Under the pieces are notes generated by a model. That model made no database searches, was not told where the DNA came from, and saw nothing but the letters and a program-made list of their open reading frames with translations. Made by a program: the position numbers and the translations under genes. 64,000 bases of DNA from Apis mellifera (Eukaryota > Arthropoda > Insecta > Hymenoptera > Apidae), in the NCBI RefSeq assembly GCF_003254395.2, contig NC_037638.1, positions 15,237,086 through 15,301,085 on the forward strand, written 5' to 3'. Below, piece after piece: positions 25,176 through 36,746 of this stretch. Numbering within the stretch: the stretch's first letter is position 1; each line of letters opens with the position of its first letter.

Positions 25176-26272
25176 ATGCAACACCGTTCGCACCCGCCCG
25201 CTTTGAGTCTCGATCGGTCGAGCCCGATCACGGTTTCCACGCCGTCGGTGAGGGGTGGCGATCGATCGGCGGAAGGAATGTGCACGACGGAAATGACGGA
25301 ATCGTACACGATGTCGCCGTCGAGGTCCACGGTGTCCTCGAGCGCGACCACGCCTGGCTGCTTGGGCGGGTCGCCGGTCCACCGACGGACGCCTTGCAGA
25401 GGGTCGCCCAGCCGGGGCGACGTCCAGGACGACGAGGACGAGATCTCCGTTGGCTGCCCCAGCCCTTTGCCCCTCGTCGTGGTCGCGCCCGCCGCGGACG
25501 AGGAGGAACGGTTGTCCCAGTCGAGGGACAACGAATACGTGGACAGGCTGAGCCCGCGGAGGAGTTATCCCAGGGAGTCGGTGATCGACGACGAGGACAG
25601 CAGTTACTCGCGCGGCGGCGATTACAGGATGTCGAACGGGAGAGGGCTACGGGGGGTAGGTCACGAGGGGAGCGGCGGCGGCGACTCCGTGACCACGTTG
25701 AGGGAGGACGAGGAGGAGGAGGACGAGGAGGAGGACGAGGAGGAAGTGAACAGTAGGACTAGCAGTAACGGTGGTGCCGCGGACGATTACTTCAAGCCTC
25801 TGAAACGTTTGAAGATGGTGCAGATGCAGCACTCGGACGAGGAGGACGAGAGGGATCGGGACACGAACGAGCGCGGGGTCAAGTCTTTCAGCATACTGGA
25901 CATCTTGTCGCACAGACCGAAGGCGAAGATCGTGCGCCCGTGGGACACGGTCGAGTCGAATCACCACCATCTCAACCACCGCCACCACCTGCACCAGCAA
26001 CAGCAACAGCAGCAGCAGCAGCAGCACCACCATCACCATCACCTCCACCATCACCACCATCATTCCAATCATTCCACGCCGCCCAGGGATCTGTCCTTGA
26101 TGGGCATGTCCCTGGCGTCGATGTCGGCCGGCTCGATCAGCGAGCCACCCCTCAGCAGCTCGTCCTCGTCCGGGAGGAGTTCCGTGTCCGATTCCGGAAG
26201 CCCGGACCCGTTGGGCCATCATCATCACGGCATGCATCACGGTATGCATCCGGGCCTGCATCACCCGGTGCT

Positions 26273-26303
<31 letters not shown>

Positions 26304-26439
26304 TTCAAGAGGAAAACGTCGCAGCAACACGGGTCCCAGAGCGGGCATCACGGGAAGAGGACCACGGGACAGGGGAGCCCTTTGGACGCGTTGTTCCAGA
26401 TGACCAGCAAAACTTTCGACGCCGGTGAGCACAGTCAAG
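25176..26439 (+). CDS. Ladybird/Lbx-family homeodomain transcription factor, first coding exon (partial)
   Basis: This exon encodes the first 421 residues of a nuclear regulator, and the homeodomain itself is not in it. In order it has Ser/Pro-rich sequence, an acidic Glu/Asp run (about residues 177-190), FKPLKRLKM (206-214), the eh1-type Groucho-binding motif FSILDIL (238-244), poly-Gln (274-283) then poly-His (about 284-296), a Ser-rich stretch, a second poly-Gln (367-376), and SPLDALFQMTSKTFD (401-415). The eh1 motif followed by an SPL-AL---SKTF block matches the order before the homeodomain in Lbx proteins, where the block is also followed closely by an intron. The frame is open upstream only to a non-ATG codon, so I start at the first ATG. 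A second ATG at 25278 has better context. The exon ends at AAG|GTGAGC in phase 1. Another NK-class gene is possible. Ladybird genes control muscle, heart and neural cell identity in flies. Confidence 0.72.
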
Positions 26440-26445
26440 GTGAGC
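26425..26445 (+). other. Two tandem splice donors 15 nt apart
   Basis: CCG|GTGAGC (GT at 26425) and AAG|GTGAGC (GT at 26440) share the same GTGAGC core and leave the exon in the same phase. Using the upstream site would drop five residues (GEHSQ) without a frame change. The downstream site fits the donor consensus better, so it is taken as the main one. Confidence 0.5.
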
Positions 26446-27084
26446 GTTTTTTCTTTTTCTTTCTTTCTCTAGCGTGTTCCTTCGACGTAGGAAGAAGGGA
26501 GAAGGGAGGATAAAACGTTATTTGATTGTTGCATTGGAGGAGAGAATCGTCGAAGAGTATCGTGCACGCGTTGAAAATAGGAATTATTACGGAAGCATGA
26601 TGGGGCAAGTGATTACGTGTGTCGTATTTCAGCCGCGCTGTATATGTGTATGTGTGTGTGTACACACAGTCGCGATACGTGTTAACCGATGAAACAATGC
26701 CTGGCAAGGTTTCATTCATACATGCAAATTCTCTCCTCAACCTGAAGAGAGAAACGGCCGTTAATAGAATCGAATAATAATGGAACGGCCTCTTTAATTA
26801 ATAAACGACGCAACTTTGCTTTCGTTCGTCCCTCTCCTCCTCCTCTCCCGTCATCGATGAACGGAGACCTTAAATTTTGATCGATCCAGTATACCTTTTC
26901 AATCATTGAATCGAATTAATCTTGAATGTTTTCGAATCATCGAGAAATAACAATAATAATCAGATCAGTTGTTTATTTTTTAACACACGGATGCTGCACG
27001 GAGATGTTCGGCACCAAAAGGATTTATTTTTTTTTAACCGTCGACAATTTATATTCACCAATGAGACGCGTGTGCAGTAACGGC

Positions 27085-27108
27085 TAATTTTCGCGCGAAC
27101 GAAAATTA
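27085..27108. repeat. 9-bp inverted repeat TAATTTTCG/CGAAAATTA
   Basis: Perfect 9-bp arms separated by CGCGAA. Each arm carries a TAAT core, so the element could be a palindromic homeodomain dimer site or a small hairpin. Confidence 0.7.
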
Positions 27109-27811
27109 CGCATTCACCGAAACGGTCGTTAACGAGTAAGACAGTTGGTCGTCTTTTTTTATTTGATGTTTCAGCAATTAGCGAGCGAATAGTTTATGCT
27201 GGTAAGCCATCGAGGCGCCGCTTCGTTAAATAGGCTCGGTTACAGTATTTAGAAACAGGGGACGCGTGCACAAGAAGGCACGCCGAGGAGCCTCTCCGTA
27301 CAAGTGCTACTTTCCAGAAGCACGTTTCTACGAACGCTAATAATATTAGAAGCTGCTGTTACCGCCTGTTCCAAGATGCATCGTAATTGAACGACGATGA
27401 CATTTTTCATCGCGGCTTTGTTCTCCCCGCGCGCGACAGCTCGTTTTCTCGGACAGCATTCATCGATATTCATCGAGTCCGGTTTTATTCCACCGAGCCT
27501 CTCGTTTTCTCGTAACAAAAGTATTAATCTTGCACCAGCAATGGTAGTATTGGTAGTAGTAGTGTAGATCAGATCTGTTTCCACGATTGATTAGCACGAA
27601 GGGGGTCGCCGATGAAAACGTATCGATCGTTGTTTATTACGTTTCGCGATAAACAAATTGAACGGCGAGTAATTTTCAAGCCGTTGACCCCGCGCAAACG
27701 CGGATAAATGTCCACTTTCTGAAAATTTAATTGTATTCTGTAATGTCGAAAAGTTAATGCCAATTAATTTCTTTAGAAATCGAATGATTTTCCTTCTTCT
27801 TTTCTTTCTTT

Positions 27812-27826
27812 CCCCCCCCCCCCCCC
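27812..27826. repeat. Poly-C tract
   Basis: A run of about 15 C residues after a pyrimidine-rich stretch. Length may be unstable. Confidence 0.9.
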
Positions 27827-29112
27827 AGATATATTAATCAAGCGAATTTAAATAATTCTCGTTTTTTCTCTTTTATTTTCCAAGGAATAAAAAATGGAAA
27901 AGGCCGATCGTGCAAAAGTTCTTCCATCTTCGCTCGATAATCGAAACGTGTCCCTCGGGATCCCCTAATGGAATTATAATTTCCTCGAGGTAAACACGAG
28001 AATATTCCCGTCCCTGGACGGACTAACTCTAAGAAAAAAATTGGATTTACCGATGATACATCCTTGGAAATCGGCAACGCAAACCGGCCAGAGAGGCAGG
28101 CCTGTCTCTAATCTTAGCCCTTAGAATCGTTTCTTTAATCCAATTACCTGGCGCTAGTAAAAGCTAGGAAACACAAACACTTTGCCCTTTTCTTTGCGCC
28201 GAAAGTCTCGTCTCGTCTCGAATCGAGGATTGTAAAAAGCCCGGGTTTTTCGTAACCCGGAGGAGGGTTACAGAGAGATCTGGAGGATCGAATCGTTGGC
28301 GGGATTAAACGTGGCGGAAACGAGACAGAAGGCTGCGCTAATCATCGTAAAATTAAGGGTTTATGAAAAGAAGAATTGCAGGAGCCTTTTCCCATCGTCT
28401 CATCTCTCCTCGAACCTTCCTCGTGATCGTCCATTGTTTACCATGGAGCCTGGGCAAATTGTTTTACAACAACGTGGCTCATGCTGCGCGTTTGCCTTCG
28501 TGTTTGCTCGGGAAAAAGGAAACGATTCCTTTTTTTTCCTTTTCTTCCCTTTAAAGCCCGGCCGCGTAAACAACGAGCAGTCTCCTCCCTCCTGGGCCGC
28601 CCAAAGCGGATTTCGGAATATTTTCAAACGTTCGTTCTTATTGCTCTCACGGAACAGATGCCGAGTTATTGTGTCTCTCTCTCTCTCTCCGTACCCTTGA
28701 AACGTAACGTTACGCTCTTACGTCGATGTAACACGATACTCGCGTATTTTTGTTTTCTTTCGCTCCGCAAGGACACGTATTTCGTGATAAACCAAAGAAT
28801 AAGAGAAATACAGAAGAATAAAGAAGAAGGAAACTATCCTTGGAGAGATTTCAATAATCTTTGTCACGCCGGTGGCACGGATAATAACAAGGAAAAACGG
28901 TGCCGCGGGTCCTTAGACGGCAGGATTGTTCGGGCATCAAAACGTCGTTCATCATTTTCATACCGCGCTTCCGTCTCCCCTCCTCGTCCAATTACTCCCT
29001 TGATCTGTGTACAGTGGCGGTAGCGTAGGAAGAAAAAATTTCACGACGAACCGTTGTCGGTGGTGTACGAGAGATACAACTCGAGAGAGCGTTTAAGAGG
29101 AGGAGGAGAAGA

Positions 29113-29148
29113 AAAAAAAGAAGAAGGAGAAGAAGAAGAAGAAGAAGA
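29113..29148. repeat. (GAA)n-like purine microsatellite
   Basis: Imperfect GAA/GAG repeat that generates Glu/Lys-rich and Leu-rich open frames on the two strands. These frames are not genes. Confidence 0.85.
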
Positions 29149-29465
29149 GAGGCACGAAGAGGAACGTCGCTTCGTCGTTCCCCGACGAAAGGACAGTTTG
29201 GCATTACTTGTTCGAGGGGCGCGTAAGAGGCGCGTATTATCCTTGTATAAGCCGTGGAACCGCGCACACGGTTTCGTCGACTGGCCTCGGCCATTCCCGC
29301 CCGTGTGCTGTGTGTGTGTGCGTCCCTGGCGGGACCAGTGCGGTAATTTTAGGCCCTACCTATACAACCGTACATCCTCCACACGAGTAATTTATTATGT
29401 GGCGCGGCGAGAGCATATGTCTCATTTGCATATAGCGTGATACAGAAAACGCGAGCCACCACTTC

Positions 29466-29487
29466 CGACGGCGGCGGCGGCGGCGGC
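29466..29487. repeat. (CGG)n microsatellite
   Basis: About seven tandem CGG-type units in a mixed-composition block. Confidence 0.85.
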
Positions 29488-32400
29488 CGATACAGTGAAA
29501 CATTTCGACAAAGGGTTGTCCTTGTCGCTTCTTTTACTTCATCCCTTGTACGATGACCGACACCCCGTTTACAGAATCTGGAGGAGAGAAATAATAGTTT
29601 TCTTGGATCGTTTATCGTTTATCGATATCCAAGTTGTTAGGATAGGTTTGGGATATTATTAGATTTTTTTTGTCTATGTCTGTTAAATCTTTGTTATGAA
29701 TTTTACTTTCTGGATTTTCCTTTGCGATTGAAGTAGAAATCGTGAAATAGAATAAAAGGTTCGGTTTTTTAAATAATTGGGTTTTGTTCATCTTTGAGAG
29801 TCTAGTTTATATGATTAAAAAATTTAACGAGATGATAAAATAAATATTAAATGTGTAGTAGTTCAAAAATAATTTATAATATTGAAAATGAAAGTGATCT
29901 TAAAATGTCATCATTTAATTTATAATAAAATTATAGATACAGATATTGATGTATTTACATGTGAAAAATGAGTAAATTCGTAAATTTCTTTGATCCATAT
30001 TTTTCATTCAGAATTTGAGACAGTTAACGAATATCACGAACGATATTTCTCTTGTCCGAAACATTCTTCGATCAATGATTTTTTTCTCAATTTTAATATA
30101 TTTTAATGCGTTATTAATAACGAAACTTATCTTACATAAACATTCTCGGTTTATAATATTTTTTTCTCAAGGCAAAAATTAATTTTTACAATCTGTATTA
30201 ATTTTGAACGTCAAATTTATCTTATGCTTGCAATAAACCTTATTCGCTCACTTCATTTTGACGTACAATTTTGCAAAGATGTTCCATACTTTTATTTCTA
30301 ACATTTGCTATAATAACAATAAATTAATTATTTCGTGTAAATTGTGTAGGAAGAATTACAATCACAATAAAACTTTATCGAAAGTAAGTAGATCAAATCG
30401 GCTTTATCTATTATTTGTTTGCATAAATCACTGACTCGTGTTATATTTATGAATCGTCTTCGAAAGGTTAAGTTCAATATTTTCATTTATCAAAAGAAAT
30501 GTGAAATGATAAATAAATATCACAAATGAGTTAAGTCAATTAGATAAATACATTCTATTTTGGAAATAAATATTCTGTGGATATTTCTAATTGGATTTAT
30601 GTAATATCTTTCATATATTTTGCACATTTTACTTAAAAAAGATACAACTGTTTTAATATTTAATTTTGATATGTTGAGATGTCGCTTTATTGAGAGTATT
30701 CTAAAAACAAGTCAACATTAAGGATAAAGTGAAATGGCAGATAATATTCTTCTTCTCTAAAGAGATATCGGTAATTAAATTATGCGATAAATAAATGAGA
30801 TGAAAGAAAATTGTAATTGATTCGATGTGCAAACATTGCTCCTAGAAAAAATATATTCTTGAGAAAAATGATAGTAAATCTTATAATTTTCAGTGTTTCT
30901 CGAAACAAATGAAGTTACTCCATTTTTAATCTATCAACGAAAACAAAGGAGTTTATGAAGATTCTAATTTTTATTTTTTTCAAATAAATGTGTATTTATA
31001 TTCTTCAAATATCAAATTCGAAATACTTTTCAATGAATATTTTTATTCGTATCTTGGCAAAAAATATCCTGTAATGATAAATCAAATTCAACTTCAAAGA
31101 AGATACTATAAAAAAAAAAAAAAGACAAAAATATTAAACGAAAATTAATTTTATTATTTGAAAAAGTATATAACAAATATTATTATTTTATACTACTATA
31201 TCTATTTATTTTCTAAATTTAAAGCAATGATAAGAAATTTTCACAGCCAGATTCGGATTCATGCAGAGAAAAATACGTCGATTTGTTTCGTGTGGTATAA
31301 TAATTCAGAACCAAGTGCAAGTAAACGTAGTATCAGTATCAATAAAAATCAATTTTATAGCGACTTACGTCAGACTTAACTTAATAACTTTGGTGATATA
31401 ACGTGAAAAAAATTTTCTCGAAAAGTATAAAGATAAATGAATCCAATATTCTTCTAGGAAAAATTATGCAAAATCGTTAGGAATCATACGTGTTGAAAAT
31501 ATTCGGGGAAGGAATAGAGCACGATACTACTGGATTTGTTTAGATGAAATTACAGAAAACGCTGGTAATTTAGCTATTGGAAAAATTTGAGAATGATTTG
31601 AATCTCGTTTGCTCGTTTGTAACTGGAACGAACTAATAACGCTATTATTTATCGATTTTTTTTAACTCGAGATTTTTTAGATACAAACAGGAAAGACGAA
31701 AAAGTTTTATTCGTGGTGATAGAATGTATGAAAAAATTGGGAGAAATTTTAAAATTATTTTTTTTATCAAATAAATAGATCGGAATAGAAGAAGGACGAA
31801 TCGATTTTTCAAGAATCAACGCATTAATTTCTATAGAGGAAGTGAGTATTTTTGAAAGTCTATAAATAACGTCGAAATTTACGAAGAGAAAATCTTAAAT
31901 ATTCCATTCCTATCTCAGATAGTCATAACAAGATGGAAAACTTGATTAAAAACGATATTATTTTATAAAAAGTATTTAGAAACTGTTAGAAAGGTATTCG
32001 TTTAATCTTAACAATATATTTAATTTTATGTATATATTTTATATTATTAATATTATATTTACACGGTGTTATTTCTAAAACAAGTAAAGTTAATGAGAAA
32101 GAGCATTGATTAAAGTTGTAAAAGAAATTTTTTTAAGTTGGAAAATTTACATCAAGATTTGGCATATACTGAAATTTAATTTCCTTTTGAACAATATGGA
32201 AAAAAATTAAAAGAAAAATAATACCTTTAATTTCATTGCTAAAAATAACTAACGAAATTTTTGGAGAAAAATTACACAGAAATGGAATACAGAAAGGGAT
32301 ACAGAAAACCTACAATTTATGTATAAAAATTACAAATATTTTAAAAGTAGTGGATACCTATATCCATAAAAGAATTGCAAAGAAAATGTTTCAACATATA

Positions 32401-33124
32401 ATATTGAAATTTAATCGTATCTTGCATAAATATATTTTCTGCTGGCAAATTATTTTTTCAGATGACAGGTGATATCATTTTACAATAAAATATTTCAAAA
32501 AAACTATTATACGTACATACAAGTATAATTTTTATCGTGGCATACCGTTTAAATACTTCTTGCATATTTGTATATATTTTATAAAAAAATTTGCATAAAA
32601 AGTCGATAAATGGAAAAATTATTTTGAAAGGATAAAACAGCAGGAATTTCCAGAAAACTAAAATCTAATATACCAAGACACTCTGTAGATATATAAAATT
32701 TGAATATCGTTAATGTGTATCGATCAATCATTATTTCGAAAATTATAGAAATAACAATTTTCCAACGATCTATATTTTATTACACGTTTGAATATTTTAT
32801 TTAGAAAAAGAAATTCACGAATTTTGATATTTTCTCGAAATTTGAAATTTCCCCCGTTTAATTGAAAACGCGAGATGAATTAAATGAAATAACTGAAGAC
32901 GTGAGAAATCTCGCATCAGCCATTATGATTGATGTCCGTGGGAACGTTAATTTATTCACAAACACCTCGTAACCTAATGATCGATCCGATAACGAAGGGA
33001 TCACGGCCGTTTGTTCGTTACGAATCCGCCTATATATCACCCGAGGAGGAGGAGGAAGGAGAGGGAGGTGTTTTATCAATTTTATATTTCGTCCGAAATG
33101 CTACTTTTTAGCGGCGCGTAAAGG

Positions 33125-33146
33125 CGTTCGTTCGTTCGTTCGTTCG
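33125..33146. repeat. (TTCG)n microsatellite
   Basis: About five tandem TTCG units at the edge of a mixed island. Confidence 0.9.
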
Positions 33147-33215
33147 CGGCACCGTGGTGAGGAGAAAGGAGGCAAAAGAGAGGAAAAGGGGAATGGCTCG
33201 CCTCGGGCAACGTGG

Positions 33216-33222
33216 TATAAAA
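33216..33222 (+). promoter_or_regulatory. Isolated TATAAAA word in GC-containing context
   Basis: TATAAAA is preceded by CGTGG and followed by GCCGGTGCGCC, the context of a classical TATA promoter rather than of random AT-rich DNA. No convincing coding frame follows within a few hundred bases, so any transcript would be non-coding or spliced. Weak support. Confidence 0.15.
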
Positions 33223-34420
33223 GCCGGTGCGCCTTCGCTTTACGCAATTTATGATACGTTCTTTAAAAGGGCTAACATTAGGCAAAGAGGCAACAACTGC
33301 ACGGGCCATTACGATGCTCCGTGATTGGCCGCACGCGTATTGAAAACACGTACGAAATTAACGAAAATCTTTTCGCCAATGATAAAAATTAGGTGGACAG
33401 CGAGTGATCGAGGAGATTGTTTCGAAACTTGTCGAACATTTTTCTAAGATAAATTTTCGAACAGTTAAATTTTTTTTTTTCAAGGATTGGGTGATCATCG
33501 AAGTGGAGGAATATCGGAAAAATGTTAATCACTTGGCCAAAATAATGGAGAGAATGAACGTTCGAGGAATAGTGAAAATAAAATATTACATATAAATTCG
33601 TAGTTTTCATTTTAACACTAAGAATAAATAACAATGAGAGAATAAAATAAAAAGACGCCATAATGGAAGGCATAGAGTAGTACTGGCTTTCTATTCGAAT
33701 CGGCAGATTAAATTTTTATTTTGTCTTTCTTTCTCTTCTCACATTGAATTGAAAAAAATTGAATTTTCTTGACTTCTCATCTCTCACAATTCTTCACTTT
33801 TTAATTATTTCCATTATTCCATAGAACGTTATACTTGGATTTTACAATTGCCACGATTCGAATATTTTTTTTTAAAGAGACCGACAAACATCACGAATGA
33901 TCGTGATATGCACGATGAAAATTAAATTCGATATGCATTAAAAATTAAAGAAAAACTGCTCGAAAATCCAGATCTACTCGAAATTTGAACGTAATAAAAC
34001 GAGAAAAGAGAACGAAGAATTCGATCATTTCCATTACTGGTGAGTTTTCAGACTCCGCTAGGGATCCCTAGTAGCTATTCTGCTATAATAGTTCCCTTCT
34101 TTACCCCGTGCCACCCGGAATACGCATAAAATGTGTTGTTCACACGGGAGCGATCAAGGTCCGGGCGAGGAGGCGGTCAGCTTCTCCGAGGAGAGAAGCT
34201 CGGTTGCGGTCTCGGGAGCGGAATTACGACGAATGATATCGAATCGAATCGCTCGTAATATTATTCGATACGTGTTCCATTACCGGCCAACCCTTGGCTT
34301 CGGGATTCAAATTAGATTACCAGTCAGGTTAGGTATCATATACGTATATATCCCTCGTGTCCCGCTACGTCTCGTCTTCTTACGTCTCGTCCATCGATAT
34401 CTATATAAATTCACCACCCA

Positions 34421-34465
34421 GTGTATATAGTATACGTATACGTATACCGTACACGTGTACGCGTA
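34421..34465. repeat. Alternating pyrimidine-purine tract with palindromes
   Basis: GTGTATATAG is followed by TATACGTATACGTATAC, CGTACACGTGTACG and CGTAC. Nearly all steps alternate pyrimidine and purine and several are palindromic, which favours cruciform or left-handed helix formation. Confidence 0.6.
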
Positions 34466-36432
34466 CTTTGGCGCGCAGGCGCACGAGCGAGAAATTGGTG
34501 CGTGTATACTACGGGGTCGAGGGAATAAGAAGAAGGAACGAAGGAACAGAGAGACGCGGTCAGCTAAGCCCGAGGCCCCCCTACAACACGGTAGCCTCAC
34601 GTATCCGCAATTTACTTCTGATTATTATGCTCTCTATACTTACGCGGCATTCTTATCTCGTCTCTCTCTCTCTCTCCTCATCTCTTTCGCCTACCCTTCT
34701 CTTCTCCCCCTCTACCCTATTTGTCGCGGGCTTCCACGCCGCGGGAATCGAGGCAAATATCGATTTAAGATGATACCCGATCGTTAGATTCTTTATCGAT
34801 CGACGCACTCGGATCGATCTGCCGGCTTTTCAACTAGCCACCCTTTTCTTTTATTCCGTCTACGCTCTCGATAAGGGATGGATATAATTTCTTTTTAGGA
34901 ATGTGAATAGTTTTTTTTTCTTTTGCGAATATGAAATTTTTTTCTTCTTCTTCTTCTCATTCATCCGTGTTTAAGTTCGGATTAAAAAGATCGTGTATAT
35001 ATATTTATTAATGGAATTTTATACACGAATTTGAATCGTATATACACGCTCGAATTGAATATTTTTGTTAATGAAAAATGTAGAGAATTTTTCATAAGAA
35101 GGAGAAAAATCTATCGCGATTCTTTTGCATAGAAGGATATTTTTGTTAAAGGTAAATTTAAATTCTAATATTGAAGTAATAAAGGAAAGTGAAAAAAAAT
35201 TTTAGCAGTTAAAAAAACCATTATCATCATTTCGTCGTAAATATTTTCCTCGAAATATAAAATAATTCATTAAAGAAACGTCTTCCATTAAAAATTCCCT
35301 TACCCAAACTATCTTTGCCTTCCTTCATTAATTCGAAATAATAGAGGTCATATTCAAATCTCAATTGAAATTTTCCAATGTATTCAAGTTTGAGCGAATA
35401 ATTGAATGAGATGAGATTTTTGCTTCGAATTCCAATGCTCGTTTCAGATAATATTTTTTAAAAATATTTCAAATTTCTTTTTTTGCAAGATTTTCACGAT
35501 GAAAGATCGAGAAGTGATTTTTGGTTCTCAAAAAAAAAGGATACATTTGTTAATGTATGTTCGATACAAGTAGAGTGTTACTCTTCAATTATCGAAAACA
35601 CTACCGTACAGGTTTCTGGAAATTGGGACGGAGTTCTCTGATCGTGAGTTTCTGAGTTTATAACACTTTTGATGCGTCTTATTACGTGTCGACAAGGGTT
35701 TCCTTTCCTTTCCTCAGTTGTTCATCGCAAATTACAGAAAATTGCACAATCGAAAAAAGTTATTATCTTCCATCCACTCATCCTTTGAATTTTTCCCGAA
35801 ATTTTCATTCTTTTCGAGCTCCTTAATAACAGTGCGTTTATTAAAATCTTTATGTTCGTGAAATTTGCATATTATTTTTTAAAAAGATTCGAAAAGTTTC
35901 TTTGACAGAATGAAATCAAAAGTATTACCAATTTTTCGAATACAATTTTTCCTAAGAATTTTTTTATAAATTATAGAACAATGTATTTTGAACATTTTAT
36001 TTGTATCTTCTACAAAATTGGAATTATATTTAAAAGAAAACGAAAATTAAAATACTTGAAATAAAAAATATTTTTCTCGAAACACTGTACATTAACGTAA
36101 ACAATAAAATAAAACGATAAGAAATAACTTGTTACAGAATAAACAATTTCATATGTCCTTCGATTTTGTGATTAAAGGAGCGAGAGAAAATTTAGATTAA
36201 TTTACAAGCTCATTGAAATTAAAACAAATTGATTTAGTCAGTTAACCCACGCAACCACTGCGATCTGTTCTCTATCATCCTTATGCAAAACAAGTGATTT
36301 ATTGCGATCGAATATCCCTCCTTGTTTCTCCAATCAAAAGCAACGTCTTGAACGAAGTAAGATACTTTTTCTTCAACGTCTTTCTTCTTTTTCGAACAAA
36401 GAAAGCGAATGCATAAAAGCTTCTCTCATATA

Positions 36433-36746
36433 TTGGGTTGGCAATTAAGTAATTGCGGATTTCACTCATAGGCTTCAGTTGAATTTTTGCTGGCGTAGTC
36501 CAAATGTAAAACACATTTGATAGTTGGCAATTCAGCTGTCAATCAGTAAAAAAAGTTTTTTGATCGGTTGCGTAGTTTTCGTTTGGCGTTCGTTGAAAAA
36601 TGGAAAATCAAAAGGAGCATTATCGTCACATGGCAAAAGGTGATCATTGATCAAAATGGGCAACACATTACAGAATAAAGTTATTTAGTTCCATGAAAAA
36701 ATTGTCTTTGATTTTCTAAAAAAAATCCGCAATTACAAAATCCAAT
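36433..36746 (+). mobile_element. Internally deleted mariner-like element (non-autonomous)
   Basis: The left end starts after a TA (the mariner target site) with TTGGGTTGGCAATTAAGTAA and continues into TTGCGGATTT. About 170 bp in, an ATG opens MENQKEHYRH, the start of a mariner transposase. Then, out of frame, comes TGGCAAAAGGTG..., which reads WQKVIIDQNGQHITE and stop, matching the end of that transposase. So nearly the whole catalytic region (DDD motif) is gone. The right end keeps AAAATCCGCAATTAC, the complement of the left repeat, but its outermost bases are eroded (AAAATCCAAT). It cannot encode a transposase. It could only have been mobilised in trans, and the damaged right end suggests it is now dead. 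Confidence 0.88.

Larger units (their letters stand above)
26440..36430. other. Presumed start of a very large first intron; no coding exon seen
   Basis: Beyond the donor I find no homeobox-like frame. About 26.5-29.6 kb is mixed to GC-rich with simple repeats (poly-C at 27812-27826, GAA-rich at 29113-29148, CGG repeat at 29466-29487). About 29.6-32.8 kb is an AT-rich desert. About 32.9-33.4 and 34.0-34.9 kb are mixed islands, and 34.9-36.4 kb is AT-rich. Open frames such as 28481-29023 consist of repeats. Whether all of this is intron depends on where the homeobox exon lies. Confidence 0.45.

Noticed and set aside
25647..26438. 263-codon minus-strand open frame opposite the homeobox exon
   Set aside because: Its Leu/Val runs are the reverse complement of the Gln and His repeats of the real exon. 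No domain.
28481..29023. 180-codon plus-strand frame
   Set aside because: Runs through poly-T and CT repeats and changes composition along its length. No recognisable family.
36299..36514. 71-codon minus-strand frame across the mariner left end
   Set aside because: Spans the terminal repeat boundary and is not the transposase strand. A chance frame.
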